Notes under the pieces: generated by a model
Databases searched by the model: none
The model's input: only the letters and a program-made list of their open reading frames with translations
What the model was told of the DNA's origin: nothing
NCBI GenBank assembly: GCA_036924285.1
Contig: JAYKYS010000018.1
Coordinates: 1,860,001 to 1,924,000, forward strand
Length of the DNA: 64,000 nt
Direction of reading: 5' to 3'
Origin: Asterella californica
Taxonomy: Eukaryota; Streptophyta; Marchantiopsida; Marchantiales; Aytoniaceae
In this document: piece after piece, positions 24,074 to 36,136 of the stretch
Layout: each line of letters starts with the position of its first letter
How positions within the stretch are numbered: position 1 is the stretch's first letter
Translations under genes and position numbers: made by a program

Positions 24074-26532
24074 ATAAAAGCGTATAAATGTTCCTGATGT
24101 GGGCCCTACAGCACATGACGACATATTATGTATGAAACTGTAAGTCCTGAGAGTCTCAGACTCAATAACATTTGCTAAATCTCCGTCGCCGCCGTTAAGA
24201 AAAGGAAAAGAAAATGAAGACCGAATAATAACATTGTAAGAATGGTCGGTAAATAAAACTTTGTCCGTCACTGGTCGAGTTTGAGTTTTAAGTGTGGACT
24301 TTCTTGGTTCATGCATTGAACTTCATATGTCTCATTGAATAATAATATGCATGCAAGATGAACTTTGAGGAACTTTTGTTCGCTTGTTATAATCGAGAAA
24401 ATATATAAATATTAAAGAGAAAATTCAGTATCAAACTGAAAAGAAAAATCAAAATCTTTTATAAATATTAAGTGTTATCCAGTCTGGAAATGCGAGAAAA
24501 CGTAGACATAAACTATAAGAGGAGTGTTGATAAACATAGTCCTCAAAGTACATCTCTGAGATGTTGATCACCACCAGAGCTCATTTTATCAACAGATTAA
24601 TTTATTAATTAATCTTTCTAAAAGAAAAAGAAAAAGAATTAGAAAAAGAAAAAATTAAGTAATAAATTAAACCCTTGCAAATTTGCCTCCTCCATCGAAA
24701 AAAAGTGAAAGAAAATATGCAGGGAAGTTAGACTAGAGAAGGTAAAGTATTCCAGGTTACAAGTAACATGTAGTGGACCCACAGGACACCGTTGTAGGCT
24801 GAGGGACACGGACTTATAACATGGTTCGATTTCTGACACGAAAAGGTTCTATTCCGGTAAACAGCTACAAGGAAATGCATGCAAGAAAAGGACAAGAGGA
24901 AGTATGTGTACTAAATCTGGGTTCGGGATTGGTAGAGACAAGGGTTTTGCGTTGACTGTTGGAGTTATCTTTCTTGCTGTTTTGAAGAAGAATGAGTAGT
25001 AAAATTCCTGATTCAGTCTTTTCACGAAGGCTACTTGAAGCAATAAACGTGAAGGCTATTTGAAACAGGGAGCTTGATCCTCGGTAAACATCCTGATACA
25101 AGACCGAGCAAATATGACGAGACCACTTCAATCATAAAGAAAAGTGAACACACTAAAAGTCACTTGGAAAGATCTTCTGACTTCCTTGCATTGCATCCTT
25201 TCCAACTCTTGGACTACTGTTTAATTCGCAATTAGATGAACTAAATTTGTTTTTGAATGTCATTTAATTTACTAAATTTTAGCCTCTGCATGCAACCTGG
25301 AGTTCAGATATACCTGATGGACTATTGCGTCGGGCCATTTCGTTGCCATAACTGGATCGAGGTGAAGAGCCTGGTTTCCACTTGTTACTTTTCTTTTCTG
25401 CTTCGGATATATATTTAGCAATAAAGTGAAAGTGAGATGATATATTCTATATGTGGGTAAAGGGGATAAGAACTCCCCCTCTCTGGAAATCATGGATTCT
25501 TATAGGAATGGGGAAATTTTGCATTCGGATGATAACGCGATTCGTATCGATAGAAATGAGGCATCCATGCAGGAGAGTTAAGACACTTCCCGGATCTGCA
25601 CTTCAGTTTTTCTTTCTCGTTTTCCATGTTTACCGATCCAAACAGAGAGTTCTTTACTCGCATTTTTCCTATGCATTGCATAGCTAATCGTAAATTCTGC
25701 AGAGTTCAGAACAAGACAATGCACGGATGAAAAGCAAAGTGAGAAATTTATTTATTGTCTCTCATATACGAGAGCAGTTTCGATTCTAAAATAACATGTG
25801 AAATTATAACATGAATTTCAAACAAATTCATAACTTTGCAATGTTATTACAAGCATAGCACCTTGTTTTTGTCCTTTAATGTAACAGAGGGTGGAGCACT
25901 GTATTAAGTATGTACTCTGACATGATGTTTTGGTTCTGTAGGTTACATTGGCACTACGTAGAAGCTGCACAAAAGGTACTCTGTCCACTTGTCCAGTTAG
26001 TTGAAGTGGTAAGAGTACTGGTTGATATCCATGTGACAGTTACTCTCTAACCTTTTATCGCCATTGCTTCTCATGGTCACCGATGATACCAAAGATATGA
26101 TATACAAAAACAAAACAAGCAAGCATATTCACATTCTTCCCCGGCTTCTCACGCATGCAAACTCGTGATCTGGATTTAGGTCCCACCCAGTCTTCTGACA
26201 CCAACTTCTGACAGCGCTCAAATTCTCTCTTCCCTATACAAGTTTTCAAGTTTTACTAAAGAAAATGAAGCAGCCCCATCCGCCCGTAACCTGGGGCGGC
26301 ATGGGGTCGAGTCCTCTTGCCGGGATAGCTCAATCCGTGAAAGGGTAGCAGCGTCCGGGTGCTAAAAATTCCCATAAAAACGTAAAATAGCCTAAGTAGT
26401 GTACATAGTCTCGCGTTTAATCACCGGGAAAAACTTAAGGCGAGAGAAAAACGTATACGGTGTAAAATCAGATTCGCCGTATCTACTTCAACCGGATAGT
26501 TTCATATAAGAGGGCGAAGTCAAGTGAGGTTA
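24074..26532. other. No gene supported
   Basis: Only chance frames. A purine-rich GAAAAAGAAAAAG stretch lies at 24,620-24,655. At 26,290-26,360 GGGTCGAGTCC and GGATAGCTCAATCCG resemble tRNA B and A boxes but in the wrong order, so I do not call a tRNA. Confidence 0.35.
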
Positions 26533-26873
26533 GAGCATCTCCACCGCGGGTCTTTAAAGCTATAACTAATTAGGGTAAAAATTTCTCACCGTTGATCTTT
26601 ATATTAGTCTTTAATTTACAAAATTTTCAAAAACTTATTATGTTTGTTTAATTTAAATTTATCTTTAAAATTGCAATAAAACCCATGAATCCCATATCAA
26701 ACGTTTGAGTAACAGTTTTAGGTAGTTCTGAAAGGTTTAAGTTTCTGATATTTTTTAGAGATTCATTTAAGAAATGAGATGGAGAAATTCCTCCCTAAAG
26801 ATAAAGTCCTTTCACTCTTCATCTTAAAACTGGAGATAGGGAGGTCTTTAACTCTATACGGTTGGAGATGCTG
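26533..26873. mobile_element. MITE with AGCATCTCCA terminal inverted repeats
   Basis: AGCATCTCCA at the left end (26,534) and TGGAGATGCT at the right end (26,863-26,872) are exact inverted copies. The match extends imperfectly inward (GGTCTTTAAAG against TTTAACTC). Such GAGCATCTCCA termini are common in plant MITEs. About 340 bp, no ORF. The target duplication is unclear. Confidence 0.6.
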
Positions 26874-27831
26874 GTAGGGCCCCACTTGCACTTTCCGTAA
26901 AGTCGAACGTTTACAGTAACCAAGTTCCGGCCCTGCGAAAGTCACATCACTTGTGGAAGTAAATAGGAACAAGGAATATGTGTGCAAATGAGCCTTGTAT
27001 CAGTACCCGTCAGCTTCCTTTCTACAGGACCATACACTTGACTGACATGTCATGCTGAAGCAGTTTGAAGGTTGAAGTCTAACGGTACTCGAAATTAAAC
27101 GAGGGTAAGGATTCAAATCTAGTATTAGGATTCAATTGTCGAAGATTTCTGCTTGTAGATAATATTATGAGATCACACAGTCAACTGTCTTTAGAATATA
27201 CATCCACGGCGTCCCGCAGGCTTATGAGGAAAGGAATTACGGAGTAACTTCGATACTTCCATGGCCATAGCTTTCCGTATACGTAGTAGAACTCTGAGGA
27301 ATCATATTAGAGCGAGTTCACTGTCTTTAGATCCATTTAGAGTATACATCCATGGCTCCTCGCACCACTAGCTTCTACCAGGAAAAGAACTGACACCACA
27401 CGGTCACTTAGACTCTTTAACAACTGAGTCTTCTTGCAAACTTCCGCTGAAGAAGGCCTCGAGGAGTTGAGACAAAGTCAGAGTCTCGAGTATATACAGC
27501 CGTGTATTCGCTCGGGTCTGGCTTGATTGATTCGGATGCTTGCAGTGCGGGTATCAGTCGTTTTTCTACAGACGTAACAACTTCTTCCCGGCCGACAATT
27601 CTCTGCCCCTTTGACATGATTTTATTGGTTCCATCGCTGGGTGTCTACCTGTCTCGTTCTATTTTGAACGTCCCTTTGTATGCGAGAGCTCGGACCAGAC
27701 GGGAAACTGAGTCAGATCGAGGAATTCTTAAAGCAGATTTGCAATTGGTGACCTCGTTGTGTTCGGCGCGATGAAGACGAAATGACTCTGGGGAACAATG
27801 GGCTTCCGAGGTCGTCTGCACAGGCGACTGA
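26874..27831. other. No gene supported; short internal duplication
   Basis: CTGTCTTTAGA...GTATACATCCA-type text occurs at about 27,187 and again at about 27,321, a diverged duplication about 135 bp apart. No coding region is recognised. Confidence 0.3.
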
Positions 27832-27843
27832 CATATATATAAG
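27832..27843 (+). promoter_or_regulatory. TATA box of the PADRE-type gene
   Basis: CATATATATAAG is a strong TATA box. Transcription would begin near 27,865, giving a leader of about 430 nt before the main ATG if there is no leader intron. Confidence 0.55.
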
Positions 27844-27879
27844 AACCACCAGCACCCATCATCTCTACTTGGCACTGCT

Positions 27880-27936
27880 ATGGTAGTCTCTGCGGCCGCA
27901 GAGCGTGTCCTCATAGACGAAGTGTACAGTCAATAA
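27880..27936 (+). CDS. Upstream ORF in the PADRE-gene leader (18 aa)
   Basis: This is the first ATG after the predicted start site. It opens an 18-codon frame (MVVSAAAERVLIDEVYSQ, TAA) that ends about 360 nt before the main ORF. If translated it could reduce initiation downstream. The leader assignment itself is an inference from the TATA box. Confidence 0.3.
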   Translation: MVVSAAAERVLIDEVYSQ

Positions 27937-28297
27937 CTGTCCTCATGATTCACTGATTGACAGAGAGCTGTAAAGAGAAGTTTGTCTCGGTGTTTGTTCA
28001 AATGTTTGACGGTGCGTAGTATCTTTTCGACAAGTGCAATGCCATGCAGATATGCCCATATGTAAATGCTAATCTCTAGACTTCGAATTGGGAATGGAAG
28101 CAGAACAAAAGCTTGCACTGTTCCATGACTTTCAGTACTCCTTCGATCGACTCTGTCGACCGAAGAAGTACGTTTGACCAGTAGTAGGCACGTGCACAGA
28201 GCTCATGATCATTTTCTTCTCCGTCGTCGAGCTCGCTTTCCTGAGTCCTCGATCGATGCTTTACCTGCAGAAGCATAAGCAAATTTCACTCTCGGAG

Positions 28298-28900
28298 ATG
28301 GGGAACAGCCTGCTGACATGTTACAACGGAAGAGCGAAGGTCGTGGTTATTCTGGAGGACGGTAAAGTGGAGGAGTACCTGAGACCTGTGAGAGTGGCAA
28401 CTGTGCTGCAGCAGCATCCGAAGCATATGGTGGTGAAATTGGATACTCGCTTCAGATTAGCACAACGATGGCGGAAGTTGACTTACTTGCGGCCAGAGCA
28501 AACATTGAAGTGCAAGCGAAAATACCTCGTACTGCCAAATCAATCAGCTGGCGGTAAGTTCGTTGACGGGTGGGACTTAGCGTCTAGTGCTCTGGAGTCC
28601 AGAGCGAAGCGGGCCAAGATGAGGAAACTTAAGGGGACGAAGTATGCGTCTAAGTTCTCCAGCTCTTCAGCACTAGCATTGAACTATACTGAGCAAGAGA
28701 ACTCCAGAACCTCGCTGCTTGATCTAGACTCGCAGGACCATGTTCAAGCGGTGACTGATTACTCGACTGGAACTAGTCATGATCAGGGAGTAGTACTCAG
28801 TATCCCCAAACCTCGGCATAGGGACTATGAGTGGCGACCCTCTCTTGACTCCATACCCGAAGTCAATATGACTTCGCTTGCCGTTTATGGTCCGTATTAG
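28298..28900 (+). CDS. PADRE-domain (DUF4228-type) protein
   Basis: A single-exon protein of 200 aa. I chose the ATG at 28,298 rather than the upstream in-frame one because it gives MGNSLLTC. That is an N-myristoylation motif with a nearby Cys and the standard start of this plant family. The N-terminal half (residues 1-85) has the PADRE pattern: NGRAKVVVILEDGKVEEYLRP, a central HPKHMVVKLDT, and YLRPEQTLKCKRKYLVLP. The C-terminal half is basic then Ser-rich and low in order (RAKRAKMRKLKG). In seed plants such genes respond to pathogens and abiotic stress; the biochemical role is unknown. It would sit at the plasma membrane if acylated. Length is normal for the family and no break is seen. Confidence 0.8.
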   Translation: MGNSLLTCYNGRAKVVVILEDGKVEEYLRPVRVATVLQQHPKHMVVKLDTRFRLAQRWRKLTYLRPEQTLKCKRKYLVLPNQSAGGKFVDGWDLASSALESRAKRAKMRKLKGTKYASKFSSSSALALNYTEQENSRTSLLDLDSQDHVQAVTDYSTGTSHDQGVVLSIPKPRHRDYEWRPSLDSIPEVNMTSLAVYGPY

Positions 28901-30619
28901 TCAGCTGGCCCTCCAATTCGACATTGTAATCAACATGAGATTGCACAGGGCGTGCTTTTATGGTTGAAATTCAACTGCGTCCGACATTTGCTGGTGACTC
29001 TGATTTGTAACGTTGTCAGTACAACGTGATTGGAATCCCATTTCGAGGACGCAGTTTTCTTCGGTACATACAGCAGATCCTAGCTTTCGTCCATTCGTCA
29101 TTAGGTCCGTTATTATAGATTGTGAATAGTAGCTTCAGTACCTGTATCGACTCATTCCGTGCAGGGAAAAATGCGTTCATATCATCTTACTTGAATTACA
29201 TTTGCGAACAGAGTGTTTTGCCGCAGCTGTACGTGCATGAGGGCTAGATCCAGGCTAGATGAGTGCAGTTTGAGAATCGTAACGGAAATCTGATCAGGGT
29301 TTGTTAGCCTGTTCTGTCATGATTCATCTGTATAGGAGCCGATCTTGTTTGTCGTGCCGGAATAGGAGGCAAGAAATCTCGATGATGACTGAAGTTCCAA
29401 CTTAGGAAAGGTTATGAACCTTGTCTCGATATGGAGGAGCCATGCATTTTCAAATGTGGGTTTCTGATGGATCATGAGAACGTTTTGAACAACTAGACGT
29501 TTTCAGATGTAAATCAACTTGAAGGCAGAGAAATCAGAAGGCTTTTTCATCAGAAAAGCAGCTGAAGCGCAAAGATTTTCTCGTGCAGATATGTATAAAC
29601 AACAGATAGAAGTCGCCTTCGAAGGTAATGTGTAAACTAAAGTATCTGATAGTCCAGGAAACTTTGTGGTAGTTTCCTGACGTGCGACTATGTCCCCAAA
29701 CTGGAGAAAACTCGGACTTGCGCTCTTGGGTATATACTATGTTTCATCGTCTCCTATCTCCTGTCCCCAGCCAGTGATCATGAGGTAGTGCCTTTGGATT
29801 TCTACTATGATCCAGGATTAAACAACCGAACTTAAATTCCTTCTTGGAATGCCCGTTGTAAGGAACATATCCTTTGGAATGTAATCAGTTTTAAGCATTG
29901 CCAAGGTAAGGAGAGCTTCAACGCAGGCTTGATCGATCGTTCCGCAACCTCAATTGACAGACCCGTCCCCTGTGTGCACACAGATCTTTGTAATGGACTG
30001 TCACATTGAAGTTGTTGTCACTGGGAAGTCTCGGAACTCGATCGATCCTTGTACATGTACTATCGAATGAAGCATTTTCTATTAACTACTCTGCACCGCA
30101 AACAAGCAATTATTCCTCTGCAGATGAATCTCAGGAAGGTGACGGCAGTAGCTGAAACCACACGTTTAGCGGCTAAATTCAGAGTGAATCTACTCTGGAG
30201 CACCGCATCATGTGTACCAAAAAACGAACCACTTTGTAGTGATCCATGAAACCAACAGTAAATTCCTCGCGGAAACCTTGACTCAAATGGATATATGATC
30301 AAGGCAGTGATGTCACTGAAAGTTGAAATTTAAACCAGATTGCACGCGCAGATGAGGCAAGTCGTTGCATGAACATTCCCAACTTTTGCTAAGCCTTATC
30401 GATTTGACTTACCGAAGCTTTCTTAGCTATAGTGAGTCACCAGTACCTGCATGTACGCATCAAGCATATATCAAGCTTCTTATAACTCAAGGAATGACAC
30501 AGATGAAGACACGTAGACAGTATGTACTCTGGGGCCCCTAGGCCACGGCACCTACCGTTGACAAAATTAGGTTCTGCGCACAAGTCAGAGAGTAATGAAC
30601 AAGAGGAATCAAGTGTCCC
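28901..30619. other. 3' flank of the PADRE gene; no other gene
   Basis: The first several hundred bases probably include the 3' UTR. I see no further ORF with family resemblance. Confidence 0.35.
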
Positions 30620-30690
30620 CGGGAGGATAGCGCAATGGGTAGTGGCTGACTAAACTCAATTGAATCAAGGTTCATATCCTGCCTCGTGCT
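30620..30690 (+). mobile_element. tRNA-derived SINE head
   Basis: An A-box-like TAGCGCAATGGGTAG (30,628-30,642) and a B-box-like GGTTCATATCC (30,669-30,679) are at normal tRNA spacing. The acceptor and T stems do not pair well, so it is a SINE head or tRNA pseudogene rather than a working tRNA. The 3' end is not defined. Confidence 0.45.
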
Positions 30691-31334
30691 CGAGGGACAT
30701 CCTTGGAGAATATGGCTACTACTCTTTGGAGTTATTTGTTTTGCAAAGAGAATGAATATGCATGAGTTTGAGAGCGGAGAGAGGCAAAAGGACAAGAAAA
30801 AAGTAGTGACCGGACTCCTGATGGAGATTGGTTCTGGTCATGCCTGGAGTAGTATCTGTATCCACGTGATACAGTGAAAGTCTATTGAATAGATTAATCT
30901 CAGTTGATACCATCTTCGATTTGTTTTATCCTTAAATATACTAAATGTTATAAAAAATCTTTAGAATTAATTAAAACAGAGAATTAAATCTATAAATAAT
31001 AAATGTTAATCGAAAAGTGATGTAACTAAACAAAACATAACCCAATATGCATCCAAAGCATACATCCGGCCGGAAGAGGAAAAGGACAAGCGGGGAAGGC
31101 GCGGTGGCGTTGGAAGCATTCCCGGAGTTCCTTGCATGCTGGATGAACTCTGTTCTTTTATTGTTATCTAGAATATATATATATATTAAATATAATATAT
31201 ATATTAAATAATTATAAATAATTTATAAATTTATCTGTTAGTCTATGCCTGAAAACACAAGAAGAGTAAAAAATTACCCATAAGGCTTGACCCGAGTGCC
31301 GAGAACGTTAAAGACCGGGAGTCCGGGATCATTA
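30691..31334. other. No gene; (AT)n microsatellite
   Basis: An AT dinucleotide run with ATTAAATAT interruptions lies at about 31,172-31,210. Nothing else is supportable. Confidence 0.5.
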
Positions 31335-31455
31335 AGACATAAATATACACTGAATTTACTTTAATACCTACCCTTCTTGGAGGAAGAGTTAGATATTAAT
31401 TAAACTCTTTGCATATTCAGTTCCTCCATCGGAAGATAGAAGAGGTGAATAAATA
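31335..31455 (+). mobile_element. Double-hairpin MITE-like element, copy 2
   Basis: It has the same layout as the reverse complement of 10,113-10,225: ATTTACTTTAAT...CTACCCTTC, GGAAGAGTTAGAT, ATATTCAGTTCCTCC and GGAAGATAGAAGAGGTGAATA in the same order. This shows a dispersed family rather than a chance fold. Confidence 0.5.
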
Positions 31456-32419
31456 AGCAAGGAATCTACACATAAGGCAATAGTAGACCAGAGCACTTCA
31501 GAAGGTACAAGTTCGGGATCTAGTGACTAATTATATATTAATTCACACGGTTGCCTCACTTAAAAACGCTTGGAATGTTAATAAGACTGTTATAATATGG
31601 AAGCCTCCAGGAGTAGCCACAACACGCTTCGAGAGAGAGATGGGCTAAAAGTTCAACACGACAAGTAAAGGAGGGGCATAGACCCTCTTGTATTAGAGAG
31701 AGAGGTTAAAAGAGTTGGGTACCATAACCTAGCTATAGAATATACCCTAACTGTGTATAAAGCTAACTACAGTACGTATGATCATGAGTATATTGTACAT
31801 ATCATACTTACTGTACACTTCCAGATATATTAGCAAAGTTTTGGTTGTCTTTGAGGCTAAGTGGAGTTGCTCTCTTGATAAGAGGTACTCACAAAAGTGA
31901 TAAGTTAAATTAGGACTTGATTATCAGCCCAAATGACAGAAGAAGAACTAGAAAACTTAGAAGAACTCCTTCCTCTTCATTACTAATGTTCAAATTATGA
32001 TTAGAAACTTCCATACGACTACTAAGGATACGTGCCACTTGTGCTTTGAAGCTAATAGATTGTGTCTGATTAAGTTAGATGCGAGATTTCGACCTTGAAA
32101 CCTCAATGTTCACGGCCTAAAAATTTTCTTTAGCAAACCTTGACCATCAAGATATGCAATTAGTGTCTGAAAGTGCAAGACTTATTGTCCGTTGTGATCA
32201 TGACCGAGATCTACACTATCACATTTTGTGAAATTGACATTGCATGACAACAAAGGAACAGAAGCAATCATTCTAGATATCACTGAACACACATCCACCG
32301 ATTGTATGACTCAGAGGAAAAAGATTGGTGACTGTCATAAAAACTAATGCTACACTACAAAATGCAGATCCTCGAATGGCCTATCCCTTCCTTGAAAGAG
32401 AAAGCGGATCCATTTTTTT
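31456..32419. other. No gene seen
   Basis: Intergenic, moderately AT-rich, with no repeat or ORF worth reporting. Confidence 0.35.
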
Positions 32420-32890
32420 GTGTGTCAGAGAGCTGTCCGTCCTAAATACATCAACTATAAACTTAAGTACACTTCAACGTGTGTGAGAGAGCTGCTCGCT
32501 CTAAGTACACCAACTATTAACTTAAGTACACCTCAATGTGTGTGAGAGTGATGCACAACTATTTCTTAAACCGAGAAGAGAAATTTTTTCTAAGGCAAAA
32601 AGCGCCACAGAGCTGCCCGTCCTGATACACCAACTATTAACTTAAGTACACTTCAACGTGTGTGAGAGAGCTGCTTGCTCTAAGTACATCAACTATTAAC
32701 TTAAGTACACTTAATCGTGTGTGAGAGAGCTTCTCGCTCTAAGTACACCAACTATTAACTGAAGTACACTTCAACGTGTGCGAGAGAGCTTCTCGCTCTA
32801 AGTACACCAACTATTAACTTAAGTAAACCTCAATGTCTGTGAGAGAGATGCCCAACTATTTCTTAAACCGAGAAAGGAATTTTTTTCTAA
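32420..32890 (+). repeat. 59-bp minisatellite with two unit types
   Basis: Units starting GTGTGTGAGAGAGCTGCTCG and ending AACTTAAGTACACTTCAAC repeat at 32,420, 32,479, 32,538, about 32,657, 32,717 and 32,777 with a period near 59 bp. Two positions (32,538 and about 32,836) carry a different unit with CAACTATTTCTTAAACCGAG. This suggests a higher-order arrangement. Not coding. Confidence 0.85.
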
Positions 32891-33907
32891 TGCACCAAGG
32901 ACCTTAAGGAAGAAAGCGCCAAGCACCCTAAGGCCACCCCGCCAAAATGAAAACTGAAGAACCGAACTTGAGGCATGTCTCTCTTGGATTAGCCTTCCTA
33001 CCACTGTGCTATCACCAGTTGATGATAAAATCTTCTCTCATACATTGATAACTAGTTCTTGCTCCAACTCTAGATCCCTTACCTGGACTCACGAATGCTG
33101 TTGGGGATGTTGCACGAACCCCGGAGCGCATTAGTTTGTATTTCTGTTACAATACGGTAAGGTTCCTCTCAAAGGAAACATTATGATCTCGTCGAGCTGT
33201 AAGGGTATATAAACCTTCCTTCAAGAAGCCAACTTGAGATATAGTATACGTAGGAAGGAACTTTTCTGTTATCTTCTTACTAGCTTGTAGTAGCCAGTTG
33301 ATAGTGATGGAGCTGAAAGCCACGAAAAATATCCGAATGCCGGATAGCGCTAGCGGGCCCTAGGTTGTATCCCGGGGATCTCCAGGATAGTCACGTGATC
33401 CACTCTGATGTTGAAAGCAGGTTCAGACTCCGGATCCATTAATCCCGTTGGGATCAGATCGTGAACATGCAATCGATAGATTCCACCTCTGTCAACATCT
33501 TGGCTGGTGACAGTATGCTTTTCATGAACGCTAATCGCTCTCCGTTCTTCATGTCTGAGAGTGATTTTCGGTACCCGATCTGGTTGCATGCAAACTTGGG
33601 TCAGTTACGCTGTAGGAGGTTGATCCCAGTAGAGAAACCCCATTAATTAACACGAGCAAATAAGAGCGCAGTAGCATATGGATCCCCTCCGATTGGGGTT
33701 TCCAGCTCATCCAGCGAAGAAATCTCGGGCCGACTATATATATCTAAACGCAGGAGCTGCAGTTGTTGCGGCCAGTCAGCATGTACCGGCATGACCAGAC
33801 GTTCTATTTTGCAGTCAGTGTTGGCAACGGGAACATCGTGTCTGCCTCGTGGCGAGCGAGGTATGTATGGCGAGCGACTCTCGAACAGTATGACATCTTG
33901 TTATGCT
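32891..33907. other. No gene supported
   Basis: Several short frames only. A TATATATAT stretch near 33,735 precedes the repeat-bearing frame at 33,791. Confidence 0.3.
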
Positions 33908-34067
33908 CGACATCTCTATCCGCACTCTGCTGAATCTATTCTGGATGCTCTGGATGAGAAACGGCTTCTCATAGAAATTCCTGTTTCCTCTCTCTCTCTC
34001 TATCCGGACTCCGCTGACTCTATTCTGGATGCTCTGGATGAGAAACGGCTTCTCATAGAAATTCCTG

Positions 34068-34106
<39 letters not shown>

Positions 34107-34180
34107 GCGATGAGAAACGGCTTCTCTTAGAAATTCCTGTTTCCTCTCTCTCTCTCTCTCTCTCTCTCTGCTGCTGCTAG
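33908..34180 (+). repeat. Three-copy repeat with expanding CT tracts
   Basis: GATGAGAAACGGCTTCTC starts at 33,953, 34,037 and 34,109 (periods 84 and 72). Each copy is followed by GAAATTCCTGTTTCC and a CT run that lengthens downstream. An open frame (33,791-34,180, 129 codons) reads through all copies as DEKRLLIEIPVSSLS. This is the expected effect of in-frame repeat units, and I do not treat it as a gene without expression data. Confidence 0.8.
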
Positions 34181-34910
34181 AGGTATCAACCGACTTGCAG
34201 CTGAATTTGAAGGTAGCGATAGGTATAGTAGGATTGAAGTTCAGTTAATTGTTAAGAATGCAAGTGTTAGCTGTTCACCCTGCCTGGTAAAGGTTACTTC
34301 TCTATTGCATCTTAGTTAGAGTCTGGATTATAATTCCGCTGCAAATCGAAGTACCGAATATGCAAGAAGGATGTTGTAAAGGCCATTTTGGATCTCTAAA
34401 TTACGCTTCGGATTCGAACATTGAACTACTGCAACTGAGAACGAGAGCGGTAGTCCTTAAATTGCTCTTTCGACCGGGAGTGCATGTTTAGCTGCGGTGA
34501 TGTTCTCTTAGAGAGATCAGATGACTGAAACACATTTCGCCATACTTTCTCAAGATGTACAGGATCGCGATCATTGCAACTTTTAGGAAGCAAACACCTC
34601 CAACTTCACCATGCTTCAGTCTGGACTGTTAGATTATGAGGAATGTAGAATCGGGTGTAGACTGAAACATACTTCTCTATCAGGATGAAGTATGAAACTC
34701 AATATCACCATGCAGTATCAAAAGCTTTTTCAGTTCTCCATCTTCTCTCGATCATTATTTATTTATAAGATGTTACTATGTTCAGAACTAAGTTACTGGA
34801 AACCTTAGAAGCAAGTATCTAGATTACATATGCGATTTGCTTATTTTCTTTTCACGTCTGTTTCTTGCTTATCAGCATTTCACTGTTAGTTATTGTCTCT
34901 ATTTACTTAT
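34181..34910. other. No gene seen
   Basis: Intergenic; no supportable feature. Confidence 0.35.
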
Positions 34911-35034
34911 GTTGTATTGTGCCACAGCTTCTTACTCTCGGGGTCTTTCGAAACTCGATAAACTTCTATCTATTGAAAAGAACTGTTTCAAACCATAAAG
35001 TTTAGAACATCTACGAGCTGTGGCACAATACAAC
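34911..35034. repeat. Perfect 19-bp inverted repeat with 86-nt loop
   Basis: GTTGTATTGTGCCACAGCT (34,911-34,929) is the exact reverse complement of 35,016-35,034. The 124-nt foldback has the size and arm length of a plant miRNA precursor or a tiny MITE. No target duplication is visible at its ends. Confidence 0.9.
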
Positions 35035-36136
35035 TTCGGCTGTACTGACTACACTATCATCCTGTACCGATTGCAAGGAGAAACATGTGAATATCTATCT
35101 TCATATGTTTGACACTGAAAAACTTGTTGGTTTGGTTCTGGTTTGACCGCTAGCGCTTGTAACAGTGTCAGTACAAGGAAACGTGTATGTCATTCTGTTC
35201 AGTAACAGAACTCGACTTAGGGTTTCAGTGATCCTTAAGATGCCAGGCTCGAGGTTCAACTCTCAAGAGAGATGGATGTCTAGGAGTACACTTAGGAATG
35301 GTTGGAGCCTCATGCTTCTCACGATATCCATGTACACGGTGACCACAGACTTCCGATTCAAAAGATGGAATATCCTATAATCAATGATGGTATATACACC
35401 TGTCACCGACTTGGTGCGACTGTGTTCTATAGCTACACTACGATCCTTTAGTCTACATGCAAGGGACGGATCCACACTACAAAATTAACGTGTCCAGGCA
35501 ACTGATACCTGTGTGCGTTAATCACAGCCAGGAGCAGAACTAAAACAAACACCTGTTAAAGATGGTCTCACTGACAGTCAAGAGCCCGTTTAGGAGATTG
35601 AGGCAACAAGTGCGAAGTACAGCTCTCTAAAGAACCCTTCACTCGGGTCTTGATCCTGAATACTTGTGTACATGTGAGTGCTCTAACGAGCTAGATATAT
35701 ACAGTACAACAGAGGGGCTACAGTACAAGCTTTTGGCTTCTCTGTAGAATCAGTACAGTTACATAGAGGGGCTACAGTATAAGCTTTTGGCTTCTCTCGT
35801 GCTTATTCTACAATATCATCGGCATTCCTCTTTGGGCAACATGAGAGATATCTTTGCTGGATTTTCATCTGGTCGAGTTTTGCATTTCTTTCTTCCCAAG
35901 AACTGTGGGGTAAACAGAATAATGATCGAAGGCTGAAGCTAAGCTAAATTCAGCTCGCTCCACCTGCATGGCCGGGCGGCCAGAACCAAGTCACCGCACG
36001 CTATCCACATGCTGAGAACCTGGACCCATCTGCTAGTACTTACATTGATGTACAGTTTTCAGAATCTGGATCGAGGAAAGCAGCTCAAGGCCGGCTGCAT
36101 GGTTCCGGCCTCTTGACCGGTTGTCGTATGATTGTT
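35035..36136. other. No gene; 54-bp direct duplication
   Basis: AGAGGGGCTACAGTA.AAGC with TTTTGGCTTCTCT occurs at 35,711 and again at 35,765. The lower part runs into the 3' UTR side of the minus-strand gene. Confidence 0.4.

Noticed and set aside
26280..26400. Possible tRNA gene
   Set aside because: A B-box-like element precedes the A-box-like element and no cloverleaf forms.
28205..28297. Upstream in-frame ATG of the PADRE gene
   Set aside because: It would add 31 residues and hide the MGNSLLTC myristoylation start typical of the family.
32420..32890. CRISPR-like array
   Set aside because: The 59-bp units have no unique spacers; this is a plant minisatellite.
33791..34180. 129-codon open frame through the CT-rich repeat
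   Set aside because: The frame is kept open by repeat units that are multiples of three and by CT runs (Ser/Leu). No start context, domain or flanking exon supports a gene.
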